DNA from: Hippasteria phrygiana
Lineage: Eukaryota; Echinodermata; Asteroidea; Valvatida; Goniasteridae
NCBI GenBank assembly: GCA_037893225.1
Contig: JAZGUH010000105.1
Location: forward strand, 1,550,001-1,614,000
Length of the DNA stretch: 64,000 bases
Reading direction: 5' to 3'
The notes under the pieces are model-generated. The model did no database searches, was not told where the DNA came from, and saw only the letters and a list, made by a program, of their open reading frames with translations. Positions 28,044 through 40,760 of this stretch are shown in pieces. A program made the translations under genes and the position numbers. The first letter of the stretch is position 1. Every line of letters starts with the position of its first letter.

Positions 28044-28586
28044 GGGTCATTCCATGTCAGATCACCCATTGGGCAAAACACGACCCTCTTCAAATTGGCT
28101 CAAATGGAGTAATTGAGGCTGAAAAAGCTGAAATTTCGAGTTTTAGCCCCTATCGGACCAACGGTTTTCATGCTACGACACACCGTATTATCGCCGTAAT
28201 TTTTTTATATGTAGAAAACATATTGGGGTATAATTTTCAATCAAGTTTGTCATCAAACTTCAAATTTCTCCTACATAAAGAATAATGGCAAATTTGGATT
28301 GATTATGCAAATACCTTTCCAAAGACATCAATATCAACTGATTTGGCCCGCTTGTTACAGAGATATGGTCATTTGAAATATGGCGGGTGCATCCATTTTG
28401 GCCAAAATCGCCAAAAAATGGTGTGTCGTAGCGCAAAAACTGTTGGTCAGATGGAGCAAAAACTTGAAATTTCATCTTTTTCAGCATCTATTACCCCATA
28501 CCATAAATTTGAGCCAGTTTGAAGGGTGTCTGGCTTAAATTTCTTTTTTTTTTTGGGGGGGGGGGGTAATTTGACACGGAATGACA
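28044..28586. mobile_element. DNA transposon with GGGTCATTCCATGTCA ends
   Basis: The inverted ends GGGTCATTCCATGTCA and TGACACGGAATGACA enclose 543 bp. The first nine bases match the termini at 698 and 19821. Internal halves (TTCATGCTACGACACACC and GGTGTGTCGTAGCGCAAAAA) are also inverted, so most of the element folds back. No clear target duplication. Confidence 0.7.
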
Positions 28587-30150
28587 TATTTGTGTTGAGG
28601 TATTACTCGATGGCCAGTTAGCAACACTGGGGCCATGCATTCAAAGACTGGTGAGACTGTTTTGACTGGAATAGGTCCTGCCAAAGTTTATACATGTAGT
28701 TAATGTGTACATGTAGGTTGCGTGGGGTTATATTTTGATCTTCCTTTGATAATGTGGTGCGATTGCGGGCATGCCGGCCAAAAAGGATCATCTTTTGTAA
28801 TGTTTTGGTACTATCTTTTCAATGATTGTAGGTGTTTGTTACTGATATAGAAAACTACGATCATTGTTTTTGGTACATTGTGTACTTGGTGAAACAAATC
28901 TTGTGTTAAGCCTTTGTTTATAATTTGTGCCCAATACACATGTAAATCCGACATGGTGGAGTGGCCAAGAGCTCCCTCTATGTTCAAGATGGTTTTTGTC
29001 AGACCTAGTCTGGTTCCCAGACCAAAATATTCTGACTATTTCTGATGAATATTGGGGTCCGGTAGCCGCCAATGTCACGTGACGAAAATGGGAGGAATTC
29101 CTTCCGTTTCCGAAAATGTCTGAAGTTTTCCGAACTTGTTTTCGGTAACATTTTTCAGCTGTCAGGCCGGTTACAGATCCTAACATTTGAATTCTGAGTT
29201 ATACATAAAAACTGAAATCAATGCCATACATGTACTCTTGCAGTATTTTGGCGACCGGATTTTGCAAGAATATTCCATGTACATTTGAATGATGCCACTG
29301 ACGTCACTCGGACTAATACTGCACATCATGATCTAATTCAAACCGTGGGTCCCATCTACCTGACCTCATCAGGGAATCTTCAGGTCAGGGAACCAGACCA
29401 TGTCAGACTCGCATAGAGGGTTATTTCTCTTTACACCATATCTCAATTTACATCATTCATATCATCTTGTATATGAATGTTAAAGTCAGTAGCAGTAGAA
29501 TTTTTTTTTTTTTCGAAAGCACAACAATCCTAAATGTGTTTTTGTGCAGACAAATAAAATATTTGCTTTCATTTGTTATTTTTATACAAAATGCTTTTAC
29601 TCTTTGTAATAAGTAGAAAAAATGCTCATTGTCTGGATTGTATGCCAACGAAATGTAATAGAAGTTTCCTTGTATATTCTGTTGTGACAAATGCATTGTA
29701 TATAGGTTTAATATCGGTTATTCTATGAAATACACAGATATTTCCTTATTTGTTGTTTGGATGTATTTTTAAATGTTTTATTTTGTTAACTATTTGCTTC
29801 ATTACGATAACATGCTCAAGTACTATCTACAAGTGTAAATACTGTAAAACAAGATTGTTTAGACTTGGAGGAGGATTAGGTAACGTTGACCAAATGACTA
29901 TGGTGTATTGTAAAATACAATCGGAAGGTTAAATGCACTGCAGAGTATACCAGTGTGATGAACATTGTGAATACATGCAGCATAGGTCATGACTGAACAA
30001 TCCGTGCCGTCGCAGGGTTGGACTTTTTCTGTGGCCAATATCATCCAGTTGTTAATAAGCACACCAATTTGCTTATCACAGGAAACTTTTGCTTAGCCAG
30101 GAGCAGGTTACCAGCCAAGATGCCATGTGGTTTATATTGCCTGTCACCAG
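28587..30150. other. Intergenic, no gene seen
   Basis: AT-rich DNA with a T13 run at about 29500-29513. Translations show no recognisable domain. Confidence 0.5.
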
Positions 30151-30970
30151 GGCCCAATTTCATGGCTCTGCTAACCACAGCTTTCCGCGCTTACGATCAC
30201 CATTTTGCGCTAACGGTGCTAGAGGAAACATTCTGCGCTAACCCTGTAAAGCACAGAATCCCTAGTTAAACGGGACGTGCACATGCACAGGAGCCAAAAT
30301 TCCCCGCTAACGCATGAAATATGCTTGCCGTAAGCACAGAATTTTCTGCTATAGTAAGCGGGGATTTTTCACTAACGGTAAGCAGAGCCATGAAATTGGG
30401 CCCTGGGCCCAATTTCATAGAGCTGTTAAGCACAAAAATTTGCTTAGCATGAAAATGTCTTGCTTAATAAAAACAGGTTACCAGCCCAAAATCCATGTAA
30501 TTTTCGTGCTAAGCAAAAAACAGCTGAATACCAGTCAAAAGCAATATTCCATACATGGAAATATGGTTGGTAATCCAGTTTTTATCAAGGAAGCATTTGC
30601 ATGCTAAGCACATTTTTGTGCTTAACAGCTTTATGAAATTGGCCCCAGTTCACAGCAGAGTTTGTTTAGCAGGTAAATTTGCTTGGGAATATTTCTGCTT
30701 AGTAGCACCATGAAGTTGATCTGGGCCCAATTTCATGGCTCTGCTTACCGTTAGCAAAAAATCCCCGCTTACTGTAGCAGAATATTCTGTGCTTATGGCA
30801 AGCGTATTTCACGCGTTAGCGGGGAATTTTGGTTCCTGAGCATGCATACATCCCGTAACTAAGGATGTGCTTACAGGGTTAGCGCAGAATTTTTCTGCTA
30901 GCGCTGTTAGCGCAAAATGGTGATCGTAAGCGCGGAAAGCTGTGGTTAGCAGAGCTATGAAATTGGGCCC
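30151..30970. mobile_element. Cluster of GGGCCCAATTTCAT MITEs in A-B-A' order
   Basis: Element A (30151-30403) and its inverted copy A' (30724-30970) share GCTCTGCTTACCGTTAGC-type text. Between them lies family B (30406-30644) with TTAAGCACAAAAATTTGC. Each unit has GGCCCAATTTCAT / ATGAAATTGGGCC ends. No coding. Confidence 0.8.
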
Positions 30971-31365
30971 TGTTGTGTGTTCATACTTGGTGTGATTCAG
31001 CATACACGTGAAATAACAAACTGTAAAAGTTTGAGCTCAATCTGTCATCCAAGAAATAGTGAAAAAAACGTTTAGTTTTAACAGCGGTTTTGTGCAAGTT
31101 TACACATGTACAATATGTGCTTATTTTGATTGTTGAAAGCCACAGCATTTTTTTGAGGTCTTTAGATGGAAATATTTCTCAGGAGGATTGGTACTTAATT
31201 GATCACAGTGCATCACTGTGGGTTCATACTGTTGTATACATACCCACAGTTCCAAATTCTAAAATATATTGGCCATATTTTGAACAAATGAGGGCATTTT
31301 GGAGGAACAAACAACTGAATTCTCATTTATTAAGGTAAGTTTACATCTTTAGTTACAGAATTATG

Positions 31366-32035
31366 ACAATATAAGTTATCCCACGAGCGCCGAGTGGAAC
31401 ACGGAATAATGTAGTGCGTCCGTGTCCCATATTCCACAAGGCCGAAGGCCGAGTGGAATATGGGACACGGACGCACTACATTTTCCGTGTTCCACGAGCG
31501 CGAGTGGGATAACGAATTTATCTTCAAGCAAACTTGACGCGCAGTAAAGATGGAACACGCAACGGCGCTGTGCGCGAAACCTGTACCACATACACGCACA
31601 CATCATTAACAGCCAGCACTATCCTGCAGGAGAAACAGGAGCTATCTGGAAAAAGTAACAAGTGTGCGCCGAAGACGTGACGATCCACATTGGACGCAAA
31701 CGCGCAGCTTTTGAATTACTAATGGATTGTGCAGCACTGCGTTTTGCGTATCGCGCAATTCGCATAATTAGAACAGCGCAATTCGGAGTGTGTATATGGG
31801 CCATGTGATATGGTTTTTATCACCCTCTCAGCTGCCACGGATTGACCAATCAGGATCGAGGATTCAAGTTTGCTTGAAGATAAATTCGTTATCCCACTCG
31901 CGCTCGTGGAACACGGAAAATGTAGTGCGTCCGTGTCCCATATTCCACTCGGCCTTCGGCCTTGTGGAATATGGGACACGGACGCACTACATTATTCCGT
32001 GTTCCACTCGGCGCTCGTGGGATAACTTATATTGT
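31366..32035. mobile_element. 670-bp fold-back element with nested palindromes
   Basis: The outer inverted arms (ACAATATAAGTTATCCCACG and its complement) are about 170 bp. Each arm is itself palindromic around GGCCGAAGGCC (TGTAGTGCGTCCGTGTCCCA and its complement). The 330-bp interior has no coding frame. Confidence 0.88.
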
Positions 32036-32050
32036 ACATTCAGGGCAACC

Positions 32051-32517
32051 TTAGTTGGTAGTGTACATGATTGGTCATTGTTGCAATTTTCAGAAATGGG
32101 TGGATTTGGGGGTCAGTATTTTATAGGAAATATCGTTCCACTGACCTGTTCAAAGTTTTGCGTTGTTGGATGGCGAAAAAAACGGCGTTCGTTTTCAACC
32201 ATCGCACGGATGATAGCCTTTATTCAAGGCGCGCGTGGCTACTACCTGGATGCGTAACATGCCCCGGGATATGCCAGCATGTCCGGGTAGCCATGCGCGC
32301 CTTGACTAAAGGCTACATTTGTGAAAGAGGGCAGTTTTCCAACGATTTCCGGCCGGCAATCGACATGAATTTCCACTTTTCCTGACAACGACAGCACACC
32401 TGGTGCCATCATTTCACAGGATGATTGAGACTAGTATTAACTTAGTCTAGTAAGGTATTTCGTAAAAATTCAGTAAACAAAAATTGGACGGTTACCAATC
32501 GTGTACACTACATTTAA
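32051..32517. mobile_element. TTAA-ended MITE, GTAGTGTACA family, copy 2
   Basis: Starts TTAGTTGGTAGTGTACATG and ends GTGTACACTACATTTAA. Closely homologous to 8754-9199, including GACCTGTTCAAAGTTTTGCG. It begins only 15 bp after the preceding fold-back element. Confidence 0.8.
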
Positions 32518-32977
32518 GTCCACCAGGGCAATTGGTGCACCAACACCAGTTGACCACTGGGCAACCCCAACCAAGTGTCCTCAACCTGTCAAAATCAAAC
32601 ACATACCTACATGTATGGCACATCTTTGGACTTAGACAAATTGGGGCATTATAAGCTCCATGTAAAGTAATGGTGCCAAGGCGCTACAGTCCTGAACCCA
32701 TCAAAATTCAACACAACCTGCTGTTGGAGTTTGTAAGGCTTAGGGTAGTTACTACACTGTAAAAAAGGCGTTTAGCTTTTATACACTTTTCTTGTACCCA
32801 CTTTTTTGACCCGTGTTGCCCACGACATGTTTAGATTTAACGTTTAGCTTTTTGACGCAGAACGTTTAGCATTTAAACACTTAGGTGTTTAAATGCTAAA
32901 CGTGTTGCATAATAAAAGCTGGTGCAGACCTTGCTCAAATACATGTAAATCATATTTTGCACGATGTTTAAAGGTAA
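32518..32977. other. Intergenic, no gene seen
   Basis: It includes a small palindrome near 32866-32905 (AACGTTTAGCATTTAAACAC with its complement) and text near 32620-32760 that recurs inverted at about 47500-47660 (AGGCTTAGGGTAG / CTACCCCAAGCCT), so it is dispersed repeat DNA. Confidence 0.6.
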
Positions 32978-33147
32978 TACAGTCGAACCCTGATAATAAG
33001 AGTACTGTTAATACAACATCTTGCTTATAACAAGAAAGACAAAATAGGTCCGGAGTCTCTGTTTCATTACTGATATTACCAGGTACCTGTTATAACAAGG
33101 TAAATTGTCAAGTCCCAATGACCTTGTTATAAAGGTGTTTGACTGTA
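32978..33147. mobile_element. pogo-like MITE, short
   Basis: Ends CAGTCGAACCCTGATAATAA and TTATAAAGGTGTTTGACTG are flanked by TA. Internal TTATAACAAG words repeat. Confidence 0.75.
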
Positions 33148-33514
33148 TACAACATTTGCAAACATCAACAAATATAACTGCTGACTTATTATGAAATACC
33201 CCACTTGACTGTAAGTACAGTCTAAATCATCCTGTGAAATCATGGTTATGTTGCCATTAAGTTCAAGAAAAGTGGATTTTTTTTTATCAATTTCCAGCGA
33301 TGGTCGGCCGATCATCATTCCCTGACATCTATAAATTGCTCTGTTTTGTCTGAAGTAGGGTAAGGGAAACCAGACAAGAACAGCATTTTTTCTCTGTTTT
33401 TCCAGCATAACTGTAAACGGGCAAGTTCTACAGTATTTGCTATAAAATACTAACCCCCAAATCTATTCATTTCTGAAAATTACATTAAAAGCAAATGTTG
33501 TATACGACCTTGTT
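33148..33514 (-). mobile_element. TTAA-ended MITE, GTAGTGTACA family, inverted copy
   Basis: It shares AAAATACTAACCCCCAAAT and GCAAATGTTGTATACGACC with the copy at 18142-18537. It abuts the pogo-like element directly. Ends are diverged. Confidence 0.65.
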
Positions 33515-34752
33515 AAAACACTCAATGTTCCTCTTCAAGTCATGGTCATGGCAGGAACCATCTTGTAAACCTTGTCCGGCCTTTTAGGTCAAGCAAGTAT
33601 TTTTTTAAATTAATTTTCCACCCTGTAAAAAGGGAACATTTTGATGTCAAATGGTGTCCCCAGAGTGCCCTCACTGCTAAAATATATGGCCTATTGGTAG
33701 TGTGTTAATAAAGCACTAGATGGATTTTATTAGGGCGCCTAGTTTCATAATGGCTGGCATACTAGGCTGTGTAATGCACTTGATACAGTGAATGCCCACA
33801 GTACATGATGCGTGCAGACAAATGATGGAACTTTCACCAACCAAGTTACTATAATTGAACTTAAACAATTTAAACACATGTGTCTCACCGAGGAGAGGTA
33901 ATTTTGGCTGTGTGACTGGGAATATGGCCAAAGCATTTACTGAAAATGAAATGAAACAATTCATGAGAGATTGGATATAATATTAAATGCGTTTTGAACT
34001 GAATTAAATCTAGGCACAAAAAGATTCTTAAAAATTATTCAGAAAGGTGGCTTTTCCTTCATTGGTCCATATGCCGCAACTCCTGCTTAACAGAAATCAC
34101 TGTAAATTAAAATCTTTTGGCTTAATTTTCAGGTAGTATTTTGTAGTTTTGGAAATGATGAAAACCCACAAAAATCATTGAAATGTCATAAATATGCCAC
34201 AAATTATGGAAAAGTAACAACATTTTGGGGAAAACCTCATTGAAATCATGGAAATAAACATCACATTATGGTCGGTCTTGTAGAATACATGCATGAAATC
34301 ATTGAACAGAAAACGGTGAAAAAATTTAGGTTTTAATATTGATATATACATTGTCATGTTGGTCGTCACTTATGGTTTAAGAATCGGAATAATTCGGCAT
34401 ATTTCTGATATTTTTCGTGTATATCGTGTCTTACTAATGTTTCAAAGCAATGTCATTATGTGAACCTAAATTTATTCTGATAAAACTTGTCAAATTTTCA
34501 TTGCTACTCCATTGAGTGTATGTATTATTATATTGCATTTATTCCATCAAAATTAAGTGCTTACCTTATAATTAGAAAAATAAAATTGAACAAATGCCTT
34601 GAAATAATCCAAAGTGTCTTTTGATGTTTGAAAGTGGTCTGGAGTGAGCCTGCCCCTTTTTGTTACCAAGATGTAATCAGAGCAGTGCATTCTGGGAGGT
34701 AGGAGAATACCAAAAAGTCGCGTCCTTCAGCTCTGTAATAGCGCCCTGTTAA
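33515..34752. other. Intergenic, no gene seen
   Basis: AT-rich DNA without convincing coding, RNA or element boundaries. Confidence 0.5.
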
Positions 34753-34864
34753 GGAGAAACGACGATAAAGTGGACATTCTTTGATTACATGTAGAATGGG
34801 CGAGGAGGCGAAGCGTCCGAGCCTATTATAATCAAAGAATGTCCATCTTTTGAGTCGTTTCTCC
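34753..34864. repeat. 112-bp palindrome
   Basis: The arms GGAGAAACGAC and GTCGTTTCTCC extend through GGACATTCTTTGATTA and its complement. The centre is GAGGAGGCGAAGCGTCC. A miniature fold-back. Confidence 0.85.
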
Positions 34865-35291
34865 GACTTAAACTACATGTACGTCCCTTTCACACATTGT
34901 CAATATTTCAAGGGAACAAAAAGTGTCCATTCTTACTATTAATGCTTTGAGGTATGAGATGAATAAATGTAAGTCAACTGTACATTCTTGAAAAAGAGTG
35001 ACGTCACAAGAGTAGTTTAAGTCAGAAATGAGGTCAGGCAGTGTGGGGACAGAACCATGCACTGTGGTATCACGGCATATATTTCAGTACATTCAAGTTG
35101 GGATCATGTCATGTTTTTTTGCAAAAAACACCAACTACTTTTTCGTTGGGAAAACAATGAGTCTACTTCACTCACTTACCCAAATAGCCGACAGCCTCAA
35201 TTCGCTAAAGGTTTAATCAACCGTCTGGCACCCTCTCGAGGCCCTTGCATCGTGTTATGCGGTGACTCTACCATCTTAAATCCTCTTTTTC

Positions 35292-35983
35292 TATACAGGG
35301 CGTATCAAAAAAAACGCAACAAAATAATCATGTCGAATTTGGTCAAAATTGTGTTAGGTACATAAAAGTGCCTAGTATCATCTTAAAGCCACATATCTCC
35401 TCTTTCCAATGATAGGTCATTTGTTTACAGGCGGCAATGCTTGGCTGAACAGTCATTGTTTTTGCACAATGGGTCAAATTCAGCTTGGGACCAAGTTTTA
35501 GTGCAGTAAGCAATGATAAGTGGATGCAGTGCTATTGAAAGAAATTAAGTTAACACAAAACAGACTAAAAGTTAAAACTCACAACGTTTGTCCTCATCTC
35601 ATTGTGCAGTTTATTCAGCAATTATTACATCCCATGCCCCTCAACATGGCCCCCATTTCTTCACAATGAGATGAGGACAAACGTTGTGAGTATTAACTTT
35701 TAGTCTGTTTTGTGTTAACTTAATTTCTTTCAATAGCACTGCATCCACTTATCATTGCTTTTTTTATACTGCACTAAAACTTGGTCCCAAGCTGAATTTG
35801 ACCCATTGTGCAAAAACAATGACTGTTCAGCCAAGCATTGCCGCCTGTAAACAAATGACCTATCGTTGGAAAGAGGAGATATGTGGCTTTAAGATGATAC
35901 TAGGCACTTTTATGTACCTAACACAATTTTGACCAAATTCGACATGATTATTTTGTTGCGTTTTTTTTGATACGCCCTGTATA
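35292..35983. mobile_element. Mariner-like fold-back MITE
   Basis: Ends CAGGGCGTATCAAAAAAAAC and GTTTTTTTTGATACGCCCTG are flanked by TA. The arms are about 310 bp and nearly identical, leaving a loop of about 60 bp (35612-35670). The TA target and CAGGG terminus fit Tc1/mariner. No transposase. Confidence 0.85.
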
Positions 35984-36359
35984 GTGACGGTTGCGTACAG
36001 ACGTGTTTTTCATGCACTCTCTTTCTTTGAACGTGTCTGTACGATTTTCCCTGTTTTCAAAGGTGTTATAGTTTTAATCAACCCTTCATTTTTGTAGAGA
36101 TTTATTCTTGTTAGTTTGAAGTTTCTAATTATTCCTTTGGAGTATATTTAGAGGCTTTTTCAGACCTTCATCAACGGCGCAAGGTAGGCCCCGTGGACTT
36201 ATTCATTTCTTATACTGAGTTATTTGTTAGCCTTCTGTGTTTTCTTTGCTGTTATTATAGAGAGTACCCTTTCCCGGGGAAGGAACAGGTCTCCTTTCCC
36301 CAGCTGTTTGGGTTTAACTCGCCTCAAGTTTTTTGTTTCGTTACCGTCTTCATTTTCAT
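35984..36359. other. Spacer before the DIRS-like element
   Basis: No gene seen. It may include the uncharacterised left end of the DIRS-like element. Confidence 0.4.
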
Positions 36360-36695
36360 TGGAGAGAAGTGCGGTTCCATCTCCTTCGCGGGTATAGCGG
36401 CCGTCGGTCGTTCCCTACCCTGGCCGTCTTAGCTAGCCCAGGCTGCTAGTGAGCTCGAGCAGGGCGTGTTGTGCGTCATAACTCCTCGGAGTTCGATTAG
36501 CTAGTCGCCCCACTCGTGGGGCCCCTGTCCGGCCGGGAGTCACACTCCAGGCCGTTCAGGGGACTAGCGAAACGTATCGTGGGGAATAGCAGCAGTCGGC
36601 CGCTCCCTTCTATCTCCCGGTCGTTTCCTCTTGCTCGCAATAAGCTTGAGATCTAGTGAATTGAAGTGTATCACGGGTATAGCGCCTGTTGGTCA

Positions 36696-36726
<31 letters not shown>

Positions 36727-36777
36727 TTAGCCGTCTCAACTAGCTCGGGGAGCTAGTACACTACAGCAGGACGTATC

Positions 36778-38258
36778 GTGGGTTATAGCGGCCATCGGCC
36801 GTTCCCTTTCCCCCGAATGCCCTTTAAGTATCTCAATGAAGAATCTGTAGCGGACTCCCCGTGGTCCACGGTCAGCCTGCTGTCGGACGTACAGCACGGT
36901 GTGGAACACTCAGTCTGCTCCGGGGATAAACCTCCCCGTGTTCCCGCGGTTCCCTCGGCAGTTAGTCGCAGGGGCTCTGCGGTGAAAAAGGGCTCGACAA
37001 GGGGTGCGAGCGGTCCCACGGGCAAGGCCCAGAACGGGGACACGAGTCGCTTGAAATCACCGTCAGTGCCTGGACCTCCAACTTCGCCGCAGCTGGCATG
37101 GGTCTCCCGAGTTTTCCCACGCGACAGCCCCTGAACCGATCGTGGCCCGGTCGGTACGATCTTCATGCACCAGGTCTGGCGGTCCTCCTGGTCGGTCACT
37201 CGCCTCCCCCTCCACTCCGGATCGGGGAGTCACAGTCGACCTCTGTATTTGATCAATGCTCTAGGGTTCCGAGATTGAATTTTTCTTAGGATCTTTTCCA
37301 ACGGAGCAGGTCTAGCCATTCCGCGGGTAAGAAACGCAAACAGAAACATCGGGTTTCCTCCGGGAAATCCCCCTGTGAGTTGGCAACTCGAAAGAAGGAA
37401 AGCGTGTCCTCTGCTGATTTTTTGAAGGCTTTTCAGTCGATCAGCTCTTCGTTGTCTGCCCTCTCTCAACAACAGTGGAGGCCGGCAGCGGCTCCGTGGT
37501 CCACCTTTCCTGATCTGGACCCCAACCTGGTTCTTCCGGGACCAAGCTGGACTGTGCCGAACGTCATCGGGCCTCCGGTTCCTCCGGATGCCGGCAGGGC
37601 TGCCAACTCTCCCTGATTTTGCGAACTTTTATTATAAGTATTCAGACAATAGCAGTTACAAAATACAGGTAAAAATTTAAAAGTATAAACAATTGACAAA
37701 CCGGGAGATTTTTAAATTGTGTCCAGAGTCGAGAGATCGACTAATTTTACAGAAGTCTTCCGTAAAATAAGGGAGAGTTGCCAGCTCTGTGCCGGTTCCG
37801 ATGTACCTTCTACTCCGGACCGTGGTTGGCCCCCTCCGGGGTCACCACCGGGCATCTCTCTCCATCCCTCGATGCATCTCGGGGCCTCTGTCCATGACAA
37901 TTCCGATGCAGATGTGATTGGTATTCGCGATTCTCCTACTCGTTCGCATACATGCTCCGGAGACAAAGAGATCACGGATCCAAGCGGACTATCCTTGATC
38001 GAAACCAGGCAGAGATTGGTTCAATGGGATATGGTTCGCATATTGAAATTACCGGAGAGTAGCAAGCCGGATGAGGTAGCTGGCTGCCGTTCATTTAAAC
38101 GGCGGACGGGTGTAGAAGAATCCAGCCATCCAGCCTTCCCAACTATGCCGTTCGACAATCTGTGCGCAGATCGCATCCAACGAGTGGCCTCCCTCAAGAA
38201 ATGGGTCCCGTACCCATCGAGGGCATCGGCCTACTTCGTTTCTGGTCAAGGACTGTAA
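36778..38258 (+). pseudogene. DIRS gag-like remnant, frameshifted
   Basis: Open fragments 36778-37134, 37380-37616 and 37719-38258 are Ser/Pro/Arg-rich. One piece (KKESVSSADFLKAFQSISSS) is helical and followed by a Pro-rich segment. No conserved catalytic motif is expected or seen. Assignment rests on position ahead of the DIRS reverse transcriptase. Confidence 0.5.
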
Positions 38259-39119
38259 AGATTTCTGGACGGTCCCCCTTATCCCTGCCACGGTGAAGGA
38301 TAAATTGGCCGGCAATAGCAGCAAGGCTGCAACTTAGGCCGTCTTTGCGGACAAAAGTAAAGCCAAGTTTGAAGATAGCATGACAAAAATAGACAATGCG
38401 GCCAGGTTCGGCTCTCGGACGAGTGCCTTCCTCCTGTTGTCCGTGCATGTGAAGAGGTTCTTTCGTCCCGGCTGACATGTTAGCGATTGCTTTAAAATGT
38501 CTGGATGAAGCCCTTCAGTTCTCCTTGGACCAGTTCACAAGGATCTCTTATCCGCTAGGTCCTGCAAGACTAGTGTCATGGAGGCCCTTTACATTCCTTA
38601 TAAGGGGACGAAGAAGCTGGAAGATCTTTCTCTTCTTGGAAACGATCTGTTCGGTGGCGTGTTCCAGCAGATCCTGGAGACTGAAGACAAACTGAGCTTG
38701 AGGAAGCCTACCGCTTCCGCCACGACAGAGCCTGCAGGGAAAAGGGCATCTAGATGTGCACCCTCTTTTCGCCCCACTCTTCGGAAACCCTTAAAGCCCT
38801 TTTGTCGAGTGACAGCCAGGGAATTTATATGGGGCGACAGCGACATGTCCCTATCCCCAACCTCGGGGTCGCTGCGGCGGGCTTCCACCTTCCCAGTACT
38901 TCCCCCTCGATGTCAGCCCCCACCATTGGACCCGTCGGGGGCTGCCTCAAAAATGTTTTCATGGTCCTGTCATATAGTTCTCCTCCCTACATGGGAAGAG
39001 AGCTGTCCAACCCGTTTCTCTGACAGATCAACTCAAAGGATTCCTTTCTTCCTTTTTTCTAACTCCAAAGAAAGGGACGGGCGAGTGGCGACCGATTCTC
39101 AATCTGGAACCACTCCACC

Positions 39120-39870
39120 AGTTTGGCACACCCAGGCGTTTTCGAATGGAAACACTCAGGGTTACTCTGGATTTTCTGCCAACGCCAGCGTGGACAGCAT
39201 CTATGGATCTCATGTTCCCTTCCTTCCATGCAGCGCACTCTACCCACACTTCAGGTACCGGGGCGCACTTTCGAGTTAACGGCCCTTCCTTTCAGTCTGT
39301 CGACCTCACCGAGGGAATTTACCAGGGTTACGCGAGCAGTGGCAGCATGCCTCCGACAACAAAACATGATTTTGTTATGTACCTGGATGACTGGCTAGTC
39401 GTTGGGAGATCGGAGGACGAGACTGATCGAAGCATGAGGGACACCTACGCGCTGACAACGACTCTGGTGTTCGTTATCAACAAAGGGATTTCCATTTCAT
39501 TCCGTCCCAGACACCAACTTCTTATGGCGCGGATATGAATCCTTCCAGGGGCATAGCCATTCCCACAGGGGAATACATCGCCAATCTGCGTTGGTGTATC
39601 AGTCAGTTCCAGCTGCCCCAGCACAAGCTTGGCTGCGGCTTCTGGGATTTATGGCCTGTCTAGTAGACCTCATCCCTTGGCCACGGATGCTCTGTAAATA
39701 AGGTGGGCAACCATGTTTGCCTGTGCCTTTCCCCCGATCTCCCTTCTCCAAGGAGTCATCTGGAAAATAGAGAGGGAACATTGCAAGATCCATCTGATCG
39801 CCCCTTTCTGGCCGCGTCAGCCTTGGTTCCCGAGATTAGAGACTCCTGGTGGGAACTCCTCTAATCCTTC
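39120..39870 (+). pseudogene. DIRS reverse transcriptase / RNase H remnant
   Basis: Two frames together carry DIRS RT blocks. FRMETLRVTLDFL and the catalytic MYLDDWLVVGRSEDE lie in frame 2 (39146-39538). GRTFELTALPFSLSTSPREF and TRVTRAVAACLRQQ lie in frame 3 (39123-39398). Downstream, GFMACLVDLIPWP and APFWPRQPWFPRL are the RNase H-side blocks usual in this group. The need to switch frames within 300 bp shows a dead gene. Confidence 0.8.
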
Positions 39871-40019
39871 CAGCTCGTCTCGACCTATTGTCTCAGCCGA
39901 GGTCCCAATTCCATCGCCTGGCGCCAGGAGATCTGCACCTGGCGTGCTGGCCACTGTTAAGCGTGTCTTTGCTCGGCATTGGCCGCAGCATTGGCCACAA
40001 AGGGACATCACCTAGCCAC

Positions 40020-40760
40020 AATTAAGACGAGTCTACGACAGTAGGTTGCGACATTATGGTAGGTGGTGCGACGAACAAGCGGTAGATCCGTTCTCTGCAT
40101 CTCTAACGGTTGTTTCGGACATCCTGTTATCTCTGTTCAACGCTAATCTGGTGATAGGAACAGTGAATTTACAGGTCAGCCATTGCAGCGGTACACAATG
40201 ACTTCTCCGACGGGACCTCCTCATCTAATACAAGCTAATCCCATCCTGGAATCTGGGTCAGGTTCTCGATGTCCTGGCCGGAGTGCCATATGAGCCGTCG
40301 CGTCAGTCTATCTGTAGAAAGTAGTGAGAGTCATGCTCACATTAGAAGCGGGTCACTGGGAACCAGGCAGAATCCGCCTGACCCCTAAGACTACATTCTT
40401 GACGAAAAATCAGACTTCGTGTTTTCACACCCCTCCCCCCCCCCCCCTGATATTTTCGTTCCCGAAGTTGGATTGATCTCCTCATTTCCCTCGGACATAC
40501 TATGATGCTTGGTGTGAACCCTTTAAGTGGTATCTGCACTCAGTTATTCATTACTGCGGCACCCCCACATGGTCAGGCCACGAGGGACACTGTGTGCGCT
40601 GGATAGTTTCCGCTATCAAGCTCGCAAATCCGGACTGGCCATCCTAAGGGAATGCTTCCATCCAAGGACTTGTCCGGGAACATAATGTTCGCGCCATGGC
40701 AACGTCATGGGTGTTTTGGGGGCGAGTCCCTATCTCACAGGCAGCATACTGGAAGTCACC
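40020..40760 (+). pseudogene. DIRS tyrosine recombinase-like remnant
   Basis: Translated pieces read VYDSRLRHYGRWCDEQAVDP and FSASLTVVSDILLSLFNANL, resembling the N-terminal SAM-like half of DIRS recombinases. PSWNLGQVLDVLAGVPYEP follows in another frame. I could not trace the catalytic Arg-His-Arg-Tyr set. Confidence 0.6.

Noticed and set aside
36783..37199. A - strand frame of 138 residues
   Set aside because: It is antisense to the DIRS gag-like region and has no family character.
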